Shown: positions 37,199-46,970 of the stretch, piece after piece
How the letters are laid out: every line of letters starts with the position of its first letter
Position numbering within the stretch: the first letter of the stretch is position 1
Source of the DNA: Mesorhizobium sp. RMAD-H1
GTDB taxonomy: Bacteria > Pseudomonadota > Alphaproteobacteria > Rhizobiales > Rhizobiaceae
Assembly: GCF_014191375.1 (NCBI RefSeq)
Contig: NZ_JACHWN010000002.1
Span: 620,001-684,000, forward strand
DNA length: 64,000 nt
Reading direction: 5' to 3'
Position numbers and translations under genes: made by a program
The notes under the pieces: generated by a model
Told to the model about the DNA's origin: nothing
Databases searched by the model: none
What the model saw: the letters and a program-made list of their open reading frames with translations, nothing else

Positions 37199-38046
37199 TG
37201 TGCGGCTCCCGTTGCGGCTTCATCCAGCACGAAATCGGAGATGGTCGGCAGGCGGTCGCCCACCGCATTCTCCGGCAGGGCCGAGAGAAGCGCCCGCGTA
37301 TAGGCGCTTTTCGGCGCCTCGAACAGCGAAAGCACGTCGGCTTCCTCCATCTTGCGGCCCCTGTACTGGACGATGACGCGGTCCGCCGTCTCGGCGACGA
37401 CGCCCATGTCATGGGTGATCATGATGAGCGCCATGCCGTGCTCCGCCTGGAGCCGCATCAGCAGGTCGAGGATCTGCTTCTGGATCGTCACGTCGAGCGC
37501 GGTCGTCGGCTCGTCGGCGATCAAGAGCTTCGGATTGCAGGCGATCGCCATGGCGATCATCACACGCTGGCACTGCCCCCCCGACATCTGGTGCGGAAAG
37601 GCGCCGAGACGCGATGCGGCGTCACGGATACCGACGGATTCGAGCAGTTCGATGGCGCGCCGCCGGCGCTGCGACCGGCCGAGGCCGAGATGCAGGCGCA
37701 ACACCTCCTCGATCTGGAAGCCGACCGTAAAGCACGGATTGAGGCTGGCGACCGGCTCCTGGAAGATCATGGACATGTCGCGCCCGATGATCGCGCGGCG
37801 CTGGCTGTCGCTGAGCTTCTGCAGGTCCTGGCCGTCGAACATCATGCGGTCGGCGGTGACCGTGGCGGATTTGGGCAGAAGCCCCATGACGGCCAGCATG
37901 CCGACAGATTTGCCCGAGCCGGACTCGCCGACAATGGCGAGCACCTCGCCCTTGTCGACCGTCAGGTCGATGCCGTCCACCGCCTTGAACGCGCCGGTGG
38001 AGGTCTGGAACGAAACCGTCAGGTTTCTGATTTCGAGCAGCGCCAT
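37195..38046 (-). CDS. dppD: Dipeptide/oligopeptide ABC transporter ATP-binding protein (DppD/OppD type)
   Basis: A 283-residue ATPase with Walker [10 protein letters not shown] (about residues 39-47), the D-type feature [14 protein letters not shown] (about 93-106), signature [16 protein letters not shown] and Walker [13 protein letters not shown]. The terminal part lacks much of the long Cys-rich tail of E. coli DppD, but the type is clear. It lies four bases from the DppC permease gene and overlaps the DppF gene, in one leftward operon. Confidence 0.93.
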
Positions 38047-38050
38047 GGCG

Positions 38051-38959
38051 TCAGCTCCTCTTCAATTTGGGGTCAAGCGCATCGCGCAAACCGTCGCCGA
38101 TCAGGTTGATGGCAAGAACGGTGATGAGGATCGCAAGGCCCGGAAAGGTGACGACCCACCAGGCGCGCATGATGAACTCGCGCGCCTCGGCAAGCATGGT
38201 GCCCCACTCCGGCGTCGGCGGCTGCGCGCCCATGCCGAGGAAGCCCAGCGCCGCCACGTCCAGGATGGCGTTCGAGAACGACATCGTCGCCTGGACGACC
38301 AGCGGGGCCAGGCAGTTCGGCAGGATGGTCTTGAGCATCAGCCGCAATTTGCCCGCGCCCGCGAGCTTCGCCGCCGTCACATATTCGCGGTTCTTCTCCG
38401 CCATCACCGCCGCGCGCGTCAGGCGCGAGAAATGCGGCAGCAGCACAAGCGTGATGGCAAGAACCGCATTGATGAGACCCGGCCCGAGAATGGCCACCAG
38501 CACCAGCGCCAGCAACAGCGATGGAAACGCCAGGATCACGTCCATGATGCGCATGAAGACCGTGTCCACGCCGCCGCCGAAATAGCCGGAGATGAGGCCG
38601 ATCGTGATGCCGAGGCACATCGAGATGATGACGATGACGAAGCCGACCAGCAGCGAGTACTGGGCGCCATAGATCAGGCGGGAGAGAATGTCGCGCCCGA
38701 CCGCATCCGTTCCCAGGAGGAAACGGGTCGAGCCGCCATCTTCCCAGAAAGGCGGCGCCAGCATGAATTCGCGGAACTGCTCCGTCGGATTATGCGGGGC
38801 GACGACGGGCGCCAGAATGGCGACGACGACAAGCGCCAGGAAGACGAAAAGGCCGATGACAGCGCCGCGATTGACGCTGAAATAGAACCAGAAATCCTGC
38901 AGGGCACGGAATTTTCCGATATTGCTCGCGGCTTCCGGCTGAATGGCTGAGTATGTCAT
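38051..38959 (-). CDS. dppC: Dipeptide ABC transporter permease (DppC type)
   Basis: A 302-residue inner membrane permease with six helices. An N-terminal OppC_N segment with a single helix ([25 protein letters not shown], residues about 33-57) is followed by the binding-protein-dependent transport domain with coupling motif [17 protein letters not shown]. It is flanked by the DppB permease seven bases upstream and DppD four bases downstream. GADAVGRD-like [17 protein letters not shown] matches the family. Confidence 0.94.
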   Translation of the reverse strand: MTYSAIQPEAASNIGKFRALQDFWFYFSVNRGAVIGLFVFLALVVVAILAPVVAPHNPTEQFREFMLAPPFWEDGGSTRFLLGTDAVGRDILSRLIYGAQYSLLVGFVIVIISMCLGITIGLISGYFGGGVDTVFMRIMDVILAFPSLLLALVLVAILGPGLINAVLAITLVLLPHFSRLTRAAVMAEKNREYVTAAKLAGAGKLRLMLKTILPNCLAPLVVQATMSFSNAILDVAALGFLGMGAQPPTPEWGTMLAEAREFIMRAWWVVTFPGLAILITVLAINLIGDGLRDALDPKLKRS

Positions 38960-38966
38960 AGTACCC

Positions 38967-39974
38967 TCACTTATGCCGGATACGCGGATTGACGAGGCCG
39001 TAAAGCAGATCGACGATCAGATTCACCAGCATGATGATGAACGCGATGATCAAGAGCCCGCTCTGAACGACCGGATAGTCGCGGCGCGAAATGGAATCGA
39101 GCATCCATTTGCCGATGCCCGGCCAGGAGAAAATGGTTTCCGTCAGGATCGCGCCCGCCATCAGAACGCCGATCTGCAGGCCGATGGTGGTGACCACCGG
39201 GATCATCGCGTTGCGCAGCGCATGGAGCCCGACGATGCGGCGCACCGGCAGGCCCTTGGCGCGCGCGGTGCGCACATAATCCTCGCCCAGCACTTCGAGC
39301 ATGGCCGAGCGCGTCTGCCGTGCGATCACCGCCAGCGGAATGGTGGCAAGCACGATGGTCGGCAGGATGAGATGCGAAACCGCCGAGGCGAACGCGCCCT
39401 TCTCGCCCGAAAGCAGGCTGTCGATCAGCATGAAGCCGGTGACCGACGGGAAATAATAAAGGAGCGAGATGCGGCCCGATACCGGGGTCCACTGCAGGAC
39501 ACCCGAGAAGAAAATGATCAGGAGCAGCGCCCACCAGAAAATCGGCATGGAATAGCCGACAAGCGCGACGCCCATCAGCGACTGGTCGAACCACGATCCG
39601 CGCTTGACCGCGGCGATGACGCCCGCCGGTATGCCCACGATCACCGCCAGAATGATCGCACAGACGGCCAGTTCCACGGTCGCGGGGAACAGTGTGAAGA
39701 ATTCCGAGAGAACCGGCCTTTTCGTCACGAGTGACTGGCCGAAATCACCGTGCAGGAGATTCCAGACATAGTGGAGATACTGCTCCCATAGCGGGCGGTC
39801 GAACCCCAGCTGCGCCATCAGTTCGGCATGGCGTTCCGGGCTGACGCCGCGCTCGCCGGCCATCAGCAGCACGGGGTCGCCGGGCAGGACCCGGACGAAG
39901 GCGAAGGCGACAATGGTGATACCGATGAAGGTCGGCACCAGATAGGCCAACTTATTCAGAACAAAACGCAACAT
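38967..39974 (-). CDS. dppB: Dipeptide ABC transporter permease (DppB type)
   Basis: A 335-residue permease with six membrane helices. Features are the N-terminal KLAYLVPTFIGITIVAFAFVRVLPGDP, the coupling segment EVLGEDYVRTARAKGLP, and the ending RDYPVVQSGLLIIAFIIMLVNLIVDLLYGLVNPRIRHK (given here only as a region, about residues 296-333). Its gene follows dppA after a strong stem-loop, and is seven bases from dppC. It forms the translocation pore with DppC. Confidence 0.94.
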   Translation of the reverse strand: MLRFVLNKLAYLVPTFIGITIVAFAFVRVLPGDPVLLMAGERGVSPERHAELMAQLGFDRPLWEQYLHYVWNLLHGDFGQSLVTKRPVLSEFFTLFPATVELAVCAIILAVIVGIPAGVIAAVKRGSWFDQSLMGVALVGYSMPIFWWALLLIIFFSGVLQWTPVSGRISLLYYFPSVTGFMLIDSLLSGEKGAFASAVSHLILPTIVLATIPLAVIARQTRSAMLEVLGEDYVRTARAKGLPVRRIVGLHALRNAMIPVVTTIGLQIGVLMAGAILTETIFSWPGIGKWMLDSISRRDYPVVQSGLLIIAFIIMLVNLIVDLLYGLVNPRIRHK

Positions 39975-39990
39975 GGAAATAAACTCCGAC

Positions 39991-40017
39991 CGGGAGCAGG
40001 GTATCGCCCCGCTCCCG
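39991..40017 (-). terminator. Stem-loop between dppA and dppB
   Basis: CGGGAGC and GCTCCCG (39991-39997 and 40011-40017) pair, extended by GGG/CCC inside with one bulge each. It has no long T-run, so it is more likely an mRNA-stabilising or partial terminator element which keeps dppA message above the permease genes. Confidence 0.65.
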
Positions 40018-40037
40018 GCCGCCTGTGTTAGGAAAGA

Positions 40038-41633
40038 TTACTCGGCGATGTCGACGCCGTCGAAGACATAGTCGCCGAGCGGGCTCTGCTTGAAGCCGGT
40101 GACCTTCTTCGACATAGGCACGAAGACGGTCGAGTGAGCGATCGTCGCCCAGGGCGCCTGTTCCTTGAAGATGACCTGCGCTTCCTCATAAAGCTTGGTG
40201 CGCTCTTCCTGGCTGGTCGAGACCTTCGCCTTCTGGATCAGATCGTCGAACGGCTTGTAGCACCATTGCGCGCGGTTGTTGCTGCCCACGCCGGCGCAGC
40301 CGAGGAGCGTGCCGAGGAAGTTGTCCGGATCGCCATTGTCGCCGGTCCAGCCGAGGATGACGGAACCGTCGCGGTCCTTGTCGGACGACTTCTTGAGGTA
40401 TTCACCCCATTCCATCGAAACGATCTCGGCCTCGACGCCGATCTTGGCGAAATCAGACTGCATCAACTCGGCGGTGCGGCGTGCATTCGGCATGTACGGA
40501 CGGCTCACCGGCATCGCCCAGAGCTTCATCTTGAGGTCCTTGACGCCGGCTTCCTCAAGCATCTTCTTGGCCGCTTCCGGATCGTACGGATCGTCCTTGA
40601 CCGCGTCGTTATAGCTCCACATCGTCGGCGGGATCGGGTTCTTGGCAACCTGGCCCTGACCCTGGAACACGGCGTCGACGATTGCCTGCTTGTTGATCGC
40701 CATGTTGAGCGCCTTGCGCACTTCCGGCTTGTCATAGGGCGCCTTCAGCGTGTTGTACGCGAAGTAGGCCACGTTCAGGCCGGCCTGCTCGTCAACCTTC
40801 AGGTTCGGATCCGCCTGCAGGCCCTTGATGTCGGCCGGAGCCGGATAGGACATCAGGTGGCATTCGCCGGCCTTCAGCTTCTCCGCGCGCACGGCCGGAT
40901 CGGTCGTGATCGCAAAAACCAGGTCATCGATCTTCGGGCGGCCGCCCCAGTAATCGTCATTGGCCTTGAAGCGGACGACCGCGTCCTTCTGGTAGGCGAC
41001 GAAAGCAAACGGACCGGTGCCGACCGGGAACTGGTTGAGATCGCTCTTCTTGCCGTCGGCGGCCAGCTTGTCGGTATATTCCTTCGAGATGATCGAAGCG
41101 AAGGGCATCGCGATATTGGCGATGAACGGCGCCTCGGGACGGTTCAGCACGAACTTGACCGTATAATCGTCGACCTTGACGATATCCTTGATCAGCGTGC
41201 CCATCTCCATGCTGTCGAAATATTCGTAGGTAACCCCGGCGGTATATTCGTGCCAGGGATTATCCTTGTTGCGCATGCGGTCGAAGGAGAAGATCACGTC
41301 ATCCGCGTTGAAATCGCGGGTCGGCGTGAATTGTTCGCTTGAATGGAACTTCACGCCCTTGCGTAAGTGGAAGGTATATTCCAGGCCGTCCTCGGAAACA
41401 TCCCAGCTTTCCGCAAGAGCCGGCACCACCTTCGTCGTCCCGTTTTCGAATTCGGCAAGACGGTTGAAAATCGGGTGCGCCGACGCATCGAACGTGTCGC
41501 CGCCGGTATAGGCCGCCGGGTCGAAGCCTTCCGGCGAAGCCGGAGAGCAATAGACGAACGTCTTGGCCGAAGCGCTTCCGGCCATCAGGACGGCGAGCGC
41601 GGTCGCCACCAGCATTTTTTTATAGAGTTTCAT
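40038..41633 (-). CDS. dppA: Dipeptide ABC transporter substrate-binding protein
   Basis: A 531-residue periplasmic SBP_bac_5 protein. The signal peptide is [23 protein letters not shown], cleaved before KTFVYCS. Family signatures include [20 protein letters not shown] (about residues 84-103), [13 protein letters not shown] and [14 protein letters not shown]. Its closest E. coli relative by wording is DppA, the dipeptide and heme-binding protein. The ATG at 41633 has GGAGGCGG upstream; the longer frame from 41957 is not coding. It is first in the five-gene operon. Confidence 0.95.
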   Translation of the reverse strand: MKLYKKMLVATALAVLMAGSASAKTFVYCSPASPEGFDPAAYTGGDTFDASAHPIFNRLAEFENGTTKVVPALAESWDVSEDGLEYTFHLRKGVKFHSSEQFTPTRDFNADDVIFSFDRMRNKDNPWHEYTAGVTYEYFDSMEMGTLIKDIVKVDDYTVKFVLNRPEAPFIANIAMPFASIISKEYTDKLAADGKKSDLNQFPVGTGPFAFVAYQKDAVVRFKANDDYWGGRPKIDDLVFAITTDPAVRAEKLKAGECHLMSYPAPADIKGLQADPNLKVDEQAGLNVAYFAYNTLKAPYDKPEVRKALNMAINKQAIVDAVFQGQGQVAKNPIPPTMWSYNDAVKDDPYDPEAAKKMLEEAGVKDLKMKLWAMPVSRPYMPNARRTAELMQSDFAKIGVEAEIVSMEWGEYLKKSSDKDRDGSVILGWTGDNGDPDNFLGTLLGCAGVGSNNRAQWCYKPFDDLIQKAKVSTSQEERTKLYEEAQVIFKEQAPWATIAHSTVFVPMSKKVTGFKQSPLGDYVFDGVDIAE

Positions 41634-42186
41634 AATTTCCGCCTCCAAGAGGTACTGCTGCCGCGGACACCCCTTGCCCGCAACCTGCCTCATGGAAGCC
41701 CCTGACGCGACTCTTTGCAAGCCCATTTCGTGAAAGAAAGTGGCATTTTTACAGTTGACGTAAGGGTAATCTGTGGAAAAAATTTCCAACAAACATGTGG
41801 GGAGTAAAAATTTGGGATTCAGGAGACCGGAAAAACAGGCATCGTTTACCGCTCCGGGCTCTCGCGCGCAGAGAGACTCGGCGCCGCGCCCGGCCGGCAG
41901 AAGAATCGCCGCCTCCCACCTTGCGGGCGACCGAATGAGCGGCAGCGGATCAAGCATTATCCCCAGACAGGCATTTCACGCCGCTCCGGAACCTGATCGG
42001 ACAGCGCCGCGAAAACACAGAAAAGGAAGAATAGCGGCTCCATCGTTGAATGACGCGGCCGTTACTGCCGCGCGAAGTTTTTCCTGAGCGGCGGTGTGAA
42101 GTTTTCTTGAAAAGACAACTTGTACACCGATACTGCTTTGTCTTATGAGTTCGCACATTCTGCACCCTGCAGTTGATAGGTCTACC
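41634..42186. other. Divergent gap dppA / hugZ
   Basis: No gene is visible in 553 bp. For the rightward hugZ-like gene, TTGAAA (42107) and GATACT (42129) with a 16-base spacer form a good promoter; it overlaps a small palindrome TTTTC-TT-GAAAA (42102-42113) that could bind an iron regulator. A TTGACG at 41755 is unassigned. The dppA promoter must lie in 41700-41820. Confidence 0.5.
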
Positions 42187-42975
42187 ATGCCGGACGAAAA
42201 CAGGACCATCCGCGAGACTGATGCCGATGCCCGGCGCCTGGCAAAGACATTGCTGCGCACGGCGCGTCATGGCGCGCTCGCCGTCCTCGATCCGCAATCC
42301 GGCCGGCCGCTGGCCAGTCGCGTGGCGGTTGCGACCGATACCGACGGCGCGCCCATCGTTCTCGTCTCCGCGCTTTCCTCCCATACGCAGGCGCTTCTCG
42401 CCGACAGCCGCTCATCGCTGCTCCTCGGCGAACCCGGCAAGGGCGATCCCCTGGCCCATCCTCGCATTACGCTTCTGTGCAGCGCCCGTCAGGTCGGACG
42501 GGGCGACCCCGATTACGAGCACCTGCGCCGCCGCTATCTGAACTGCCATCCAAAGGCGCGGCTCTATGTCGATCTCGGCGATTTCAGCTTCTTCCGATTC
42601 GAGATGGAAGGCGCCAATCTCAACGGCGGCTTCGGCAAGGCCTTCCTGCTGACCGGCGAGGACCTGATCTCGCATCATGCTTCCAATGCCGGGATAGCGG
42701 CCGCCGAGCAGTCCGCGCTCGACCACATGAACAGCGATCATGCCGATGCGATCGCCCTTTACGCCCGCCATTTCGCAGGCGCCGGGAGCGATGGCAAGGC
42801 ATGGCGCATGAGCGGCATCGACGCCGAGGGCTTCGATCTCATGGCGGACAATGACAAGGCGCGCCGGGTGTTCTTCGACCGGCCGCTGGAAAATGCCGAA
42901 GATATCCGCCGGGTGCTTGTAGAGATGGCAAAACAGGCGCGCCAGCATGTCTCGGCACCCGACAAGGCTCAATAA
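42187..42975 (+). CDS. hugZ: HugZ-like heme-utilisation / pyridoxamine-phosphate-oxidase-fold protein
   Basis: A 262-residue protein with a split-barrel flavin-binding fold (residues about 10-150: RHGALAVLDPQSGRPLASRVAVATD) plus a C-terminal DUF2470 domain (EQSALDHMNSDHADAIALYARHFAG, about 175-199). This arrangement is the HugZ/HutZ family, heme-degrading or heme-binding in other bacteria. The conserved histidine of DUF2470 (MNSDHADA) is present. ATG 42187 is preferred over 42145, which adds a poorly conserved head and lies almost at the predicted transcription start. Function in iron use is inference. Confidence 0.84.
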   Translation: MPDENRTIRETDADARRLAKTLLRTARHGALAVLDPQSGRPLASRVAVATDTDGAPIVLVSALSSHTQALLADSRSSLLLGEPGKGDPLAHPRITLLCSARQVGRGDPDYEHLRRRYLNCHPKARLYVDLGDFSFFRFEMEGANLNGGFGKAFLLTGEDLISHHASNAGIAAAEQSALDHMNSDHADAIALYARHFAGAGSDGKAWRMSGIDAEGFDLMADNDKARRVFFDRPLENAEDIRRVLVEMAKQARQHVSAPDKAQ

Positions 42976-43111
42976 AGTGTGATTAAATTCTTGGGATAGC
43001 GCGCATTAAAGACTTGCAACGAAAAATTCCATCGTTAGTTGTATAGCGCTTTTGCGACAATCGCCTTACTAAAGCAAAGCTCATGCAGTCATACGGGGGT
43101 AGGACGGCTTT

Positions 43112-43447
43112 ATGAAATCCGAGAGATATTTTGCGGATTTGATTGCAAACGCTGACCAGGCGGCGGGATTTCTTTCTGCTTTGGCCAATAACAAGCGTTT
43201 GCTGATCTTGTGCGAATTGCTGAAGAACGAGATGTCGGTGGGGCATTTGGCGAAGACGGTCAATCTGAGCCAGTCGGCGCTTTCGCAGCATCTGGCGAAA
43301 TTGCGGGCACTCAACCTGGTTTCGACCCGGCGCGACGCGCAGACGATTTATTATGTCGTCTCGTCGCACCATATCGAACTGATGCTTGCAACGCTCGACA
43401 GCTTCTATATGGGTCCCAAACCCGCTGGCGATCAGATCACGCAATGA
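43112..43447 (+). CDS. ArsR-family regulator, NolR-like
   Basis: A 111-residue winged-helix regulator. The HTH region VGHLAKTVNLSQSALSQHLAKLRALNLVSTRR (about residues 44-75; motif LSQSALSQHL) and wing RRDAQTIYY closely resemble rhizobial NolR, a global regulator of nodulation and conjugation genes. No metal-binding Cys motif (CxC) of metal-sensing ArsR proteins is present. It overlaps the methyltransferase gene by ATGA, so both are co-transcribed. The name NolR is a likeness, not proof; target genes cannot be read from here. Confidence 0.86.
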   Translation: MKSERYFADLIANADQAAGFLSALANNKRLLILCELLKNEMSVGHLAKTVNLSQSALSQHLAKLRALNLVSTRRDAQTIYYVVSSHHIELMLATLDSFYMGPKPAGDQITQ

Positions 43448-44295
43448 CCGATAGAACGGCGAAGGCCCGGATGAATACAGGCTTTCGACCGGAAGAACGC
43501 GTCCTGAAGATCGACGATGTCGGCGATCCGCGCCTTGCGCCCTATCGCGACATTCGCGAAAGGGATCTTGTCGGGCGCAGTGGGCGCTTCATCGCAGAAG
43601 GCAAGGTCGTGCTCAACGTGCTGTTGTCCTCGGCCCGTTTCGAGGCGGAGTCGCTCCTTGTCCTGGAAAACCGGCTGAGCGGTCTGGAGCAGCAATTGCG
43701 CCTCTGCCCTCCTGAAGTCCCCGTCTATTGCGTCCCGCAACCGGTCATGGACGCAGTCGCCGGCTTTCACGTCCATCGCGGCATATTGGCGGTCGGACGG
43801 CGCAAGGCCGCCCCCTCCCCTGCCGAATTGCTTGCCGGCCTCCCCGACCGTGCGCTCGTCGCAGTCCTCTGCGGCATTTCCAACCACGACAATGTCGGTT
43901 CGATCTTCCGCAACGCCGCCGCCTTCGAGGCCGATTGCGTGCTGATGGACGAGACGTGCTGCGACCCGCTCTACCGCAAGGCGATCCGCGTTTCCGTCGG
44001 CGCGACGCTGAAGATCCCCTATGCACGGCAAGGCTCGATCGACGACATCATCGCCGCGCTCGTTGAGGAAAAGTTCGAAATATGGGCGCTGAGTCCATCG
44101 GGCACGCGCAGCATCTATGACGTGCCCCCTGCCCCGCGGCAGGCGCTGCTCATGGGGACGGAAGGCGAAGGCCTGCCGAAACCGCTGCTCGAACGGCTCA
44201 ACACCGCCCGCATTCCCATGTCGGCGGAATTCGACAGTCTCAACGTCGCCACCGCCTCCGGTATCGCGCTCTCGCGTTTCAGCCGGTTTGCGTGA
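43444..44295 (+). CDS. TrmH/SpoU-family RNA 2'-O-methyltransferase
   Basis: A 283-residue SPOUT methyltransferase. The three SPOUT motifs are present: ISNHDNVGSIFRNAAAF (about residues 141-157), LLMGTEGEGLP (about 236-246) and FDSLNVATASGIALSRF (about 263-279). An N-terminal RNA-binding substrate domain precedes them. It methylates ribose in a tRNA or rRNA; the exact site is unknown. Its ATG overlaps the stop of the NolR-like regulator by four bases. Confidence 0.92.
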   Translation: MTDRTAKARMNTGFRPEERVLKIDDVGDPRLAPYRDIRERDLVGRSGRFIAEGKVVLNVLLSSARFEAESLLVLENRLSGLEQQLRLCPPEVPVYCVPQPVMDAVAGFHVHRGILAVGRRKAAPSPAELLAGLPDRALVAVLCGISNHDNVGSIFRNAAAFEADCVLMDETCCDPLYRKAIRVSVGATLKIPYARQGSIDDIIAALVEEKFEIWALSPSGTRSIYDVPPAPRQALLMGTEGEGLPKPLLERLNTARIPMSAEFDSLNVATASGIALSRFSRFA

Positions 44296-44366
44296 TGTTG
44301 GCGATGTGCGTCCATCCTGTCCCCCTTATCACGGGTCTGTTGAACCACGGATGATGGCCACCCGCC

Positions 44367-45455
44367 TCAATGGGCGTTGACTTCAGGAGATGCGGCCCTC
44401 TTCGCTGCGATTTCCGCCGCATACCGACGCGCTTCCTCTATGCGTTCCGGAGTGGCCGGATGGGTGGAGAGAAAATCGCTGTTGTCGGTATCCCCGAGCT
44501 TGTCGTGCAGAATCTCGAAGAAATCGGCAATGGCGGCGGGGTCGCGTCCTGCTCTCGCCATGAGCTCGATGCTGTAACGGTCGGCTTCCCGCTCCTGCTC
44601 CCGCGAGTAGGAGAGCGTTATGAGTGCCGAACCGTGCGTGAGCACATCTTCCAGCCCTGAACCGATGTCGCCGCCGATGAGCATGATCAGCGCCGAAACG
44701 CCTGCCGCCCGGTAGAGCCGCCGCAGCGTGTGCTCATGCACCACATGCCCGATTTCATGAGCGAGCACGCCAAGCACCATGTCATCGCCGGGAGCAAGGT
44801 CGGTGAGCGCGTCGGTGACGATGATCGTTCCGTCCGGAAGAGCGAATGCGTTTGGCCCCATGACGCCGCCTTCGCGGAAATGCAGGCTGTAGCCGTCGGC
44901 GCCCCGTTGCGTGAGCGCGGCAAGCGAGCGGAATTGCTCGGTGATCCTCTGCTGCAGTTCCTCCTCGATCCTGGAGGGCGCAAGAACCGTCTGGTCGAGC
45001 GAAGCCAGCACACCGCGGCTCATCACCTCAGGCGCAATGGGCGGAGTGACGGCAACGGCCACCTCGACCAGGGCGGGCAGCGCGTAGCGGTAAATCCCGG
45101 CCGCGAGCAGGATGGCCAGCCCGACGAAAAGAACAAGTCTGGGGTGGAGGCGTTCCAGCTTGTGGATGAAGCTGACGCGGCGGCCGTGGCGTACCTCGAG
45201 CCAGCGGTCAACGGCGTCATTATCCGCCGTCTCGAAAAGACTGCCGTCCGCAAAGGTGATCCGACGCGGGATGGAGCCGACGCGGCTCGAAATCACCAGC
45301 CTGTCGAGGGAGCCCGATGCGAGAAGCGCTCCGTCGGCATCACTTGTGACGACGGCCTGCCCATGCTCTGCGACGAGGGCCGCGGCCACGGCCCGGCTCG
45401 AACCCGGCGGATGCCAGGCTCCCGCAACGGGCCCGCTGTTGCCCTCAGAGGCCAA
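44367..45455 (-). CDS. M48 family membrane metalloprotease
   Basis: A 362-residue zinc protease. HEIGH is at about residues 233-237 and the third ligand in SREQEREADRYS further on. A membrane helix (LVLFVGLAILLAAGIYRYA, about 107-125) precedes the catalytic domain, which probably faces the periplasm. The start is a TTG at 45455 overlapping the stop of DUF898, with longer and shorter openings possible. The DUF898-M48 pair is a common arrangement, suggesting joint membrane work. Substrates are unknown. Confidence 0.87.
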   Translation of the reverse strand: MASEGNSGPVAGAWHPPGSSRAVAAALVAEHGQAVVTSDADGALLASGSLDRLVISSRVGSIPRRITFADGSLFETADNDAVDRWLEVRHGRRVSFIHKLERLHPRLVLFVGLAILLAAGIYRYALPALVEVAVAVTPPIAPEVMSRGVLASLDQTVLAPSRIEEELQQRITEQFRSLAALTQRGADGYSLHFREGGVMGPNAFALPDGTIIVTDALTDLAPGDDMVLGVLAHEIGHVVHEHTLRRLYRAAGVSALIMLIGGDIGSGLEDVLTHGSALITLSYSREQEREADRYSIELMARAGRDPAAIADFFEILHDKLGDTDNSDFLSTHPATPERIEEARRYAAEIAAKRAASPEVNAH

Positions 45456-46503
45456 GGCTGATGCCTTCCATCTCCATGAATTCCGCACCCACCGCCGTGC
45501 CGGTATCATGCACGGTGCTGAGATAGTCCTCCAGCGATCCGCTCACATGGACAGCGGTCGCGATCGCAAGGTAAGTCGCCATGCGCACAGCCGCCCACGG
45601 CCGCGCCAGCCCCAGCGTGGCGATGGTCGCGAGAAAATTGGTGATGGCGATGAAGGCATAGCGGTCCGGTTCGATCTGCGAGATGAAACGGTGGCGCCCG
45701 TCGAGGACTGTCGCGTTGAACACGACATTGCGCACCCCCGCAGTATAGATCAGCACCGCCATGCCATAAATCAGAGCAGCGAATGCGAGAACGGTCATGG
45801 AGAAAATGTAGCTATGCTCTCCCAGCAAAATGGCGACACCGCTGAACAGAAACGCCAGAAAAAGGAGAAAGGCCAGGCCGAAGACGGTAAGAGCCGCCGG
45901 CAGCCACCATTGTCCGTAGAGGGCGCCGAGGCGCGGATCGCAGGAGAACGGACGGCCTCCATATTGCAGATTGCCCAGGATATAGCGCCAGGTCCAGCGC
46001 GAGGCGAACGGTGCCATGATCCCGAGCGAAATTGCCGCAACCAGGCTGGCCAGGAAAAAGGCCTTGAAGGCGCCCCGATAACCGCCGGTGAAATCGAGCC
46101 TGACATTGCGGAAGCTCGTCACGCGGGCATTGAAGCGGAGCCCCCGCACGATGAGCCACGGCACGGCGATCAGAAAGAGAGGTACGAACACCAGGCTCGC
46201 CAGCGGAAAGAACGTGGCGATGATGTTGTAGGCAATGAGAACCGCCAGGACGACGAGCCTGCCGATCAGGATCTGCATCGGGCGGGCATGATATTCGAAG
46301 CTTGAACCGGCAAGGAATGTGTTGCCGTAAAAATAGCGCTCGCGCCGCACCTTTGCCCATGCGGAATAGATGCCCAGCGTCAGGATCGTCAGCACCACGT
46401 TGACGATCCAGATGCCGAAATATTCGCCTGCCTTGCCTCTGAAGCTGAACGGCTCAACCCGATCGTTCAGCGGCGCGCCTTGCGCGGCCGATGCGTAGTC
46501 CAT
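45445..46503 (-). CDS. DUF898 (YjgN) family membrane protein
   Basis: A 352-residue polytopic membrane protein with about eight hydrophobic helices. The DUF898 start is FSFRGKAGEYFGIWIVNVVLTILTLGIYSAWAKVRRERYFYGNT (residues about 19-62; key FRGKAGEYF), and a repeated feature FNARVTSFRNVRLDFTGGYRG lies at 138-158. Function is unknown. It is followed and overlapped by the M48 protease gene. The ATG at 46503 has GGGGAGTGGGGAC upstream. Confidence 0.88.
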   Translation of the reverse strand: MDYASAAQGAPLNDRVEPFSFRGKAGEYFGIWIVNVVLTILTLGIYSAWAKVRRERYFYGNTFLAGSSFEYHARPMQILIGRLVVLAVLIAYNIIATFFPLASLVFVPLFLIAVPWLIVRGLRFNARVTSFRNVRLDFTGGYRGAFKAFFLASLVAAISLGIMAPFASRWTWRYILGNLQYGGRPFSCDPRLGALYGQWWLPAALTVFGLAFLLFLAFLFSGVAILLGEHSYIFSMTVLAFAALIYGMAVLIYTAGVRNVVFNATVLDGRHRFISQIEPDRYAFIAITNFLATIATLGLARPWAAVRMATYLAIATAVHVSGSLEDYLSTVHDTGTAVGAEFMEMEGISLGL

Positions 46504-46970
46504 GTCCCCACTCCCCAGGATACCTGATGGCTTTGCTCCTCTATCTCAGCTGAGGGGGAAACTACAAGCTATGGTAGTGAATTTTCGCAATTTATTCTCG
46601 ATTACAACCCGCAGGCTTGGAGCCTTTGAGGTTCGGAATGGATATGAGCGCCTCTTCACCCTCTGGCTCGAGGCTCGCCTTGCGATGGCCTTGCTGTCCG
46701 ACCGCTGCTGGCATGGCGATGTTCCGGAGTGGGTTCTCGGATCAAGCCCGAGGACGACGATTGCCGGGATGTTTTCCGCCGATCGCCAACGTAGGAGACA
46801 GGCGAAAACCCCTCCAGTCCGTCATCCTCGGGCTCGACCCGAGAATCCATTCCGGAACGGTCCAAATGGAAAACAGCTTCGCGATTTCGGCATCACGCTC
46901 GAAATATGGAAACGCGAATGCGGGCGCATCCCGCGCCGGCATCAAGTTCTGCCGCTGGTGATTCGACCGA
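46504..46970. other. Intergenic region with a palindromic element
   Basis: No gene is visible in 467 bp between two converging-away genes (DUF898 start on one side, mnmA end on the other). It carries the inverted element 46722-46857. The reading frames found here are explained by that element. Confidence 0.55.
46722..46857. repeat. Composite palindromic element (TTCTCGG...CCGAGGATGACG family)
   Basis: Arms 46722-46759 and 46820-46857 (38 bases each) are inverted copies with 33 of 38 positions identical. Each arm contains a short stem (CTCGG-7-CCGAG, or CTCGGG-CTCGA-CCCGAG) flanked by TTCCGGAATGGAT and GATGACG. The design matches the element at 21289-21446, though stem bases differ. Confidence 0.72.
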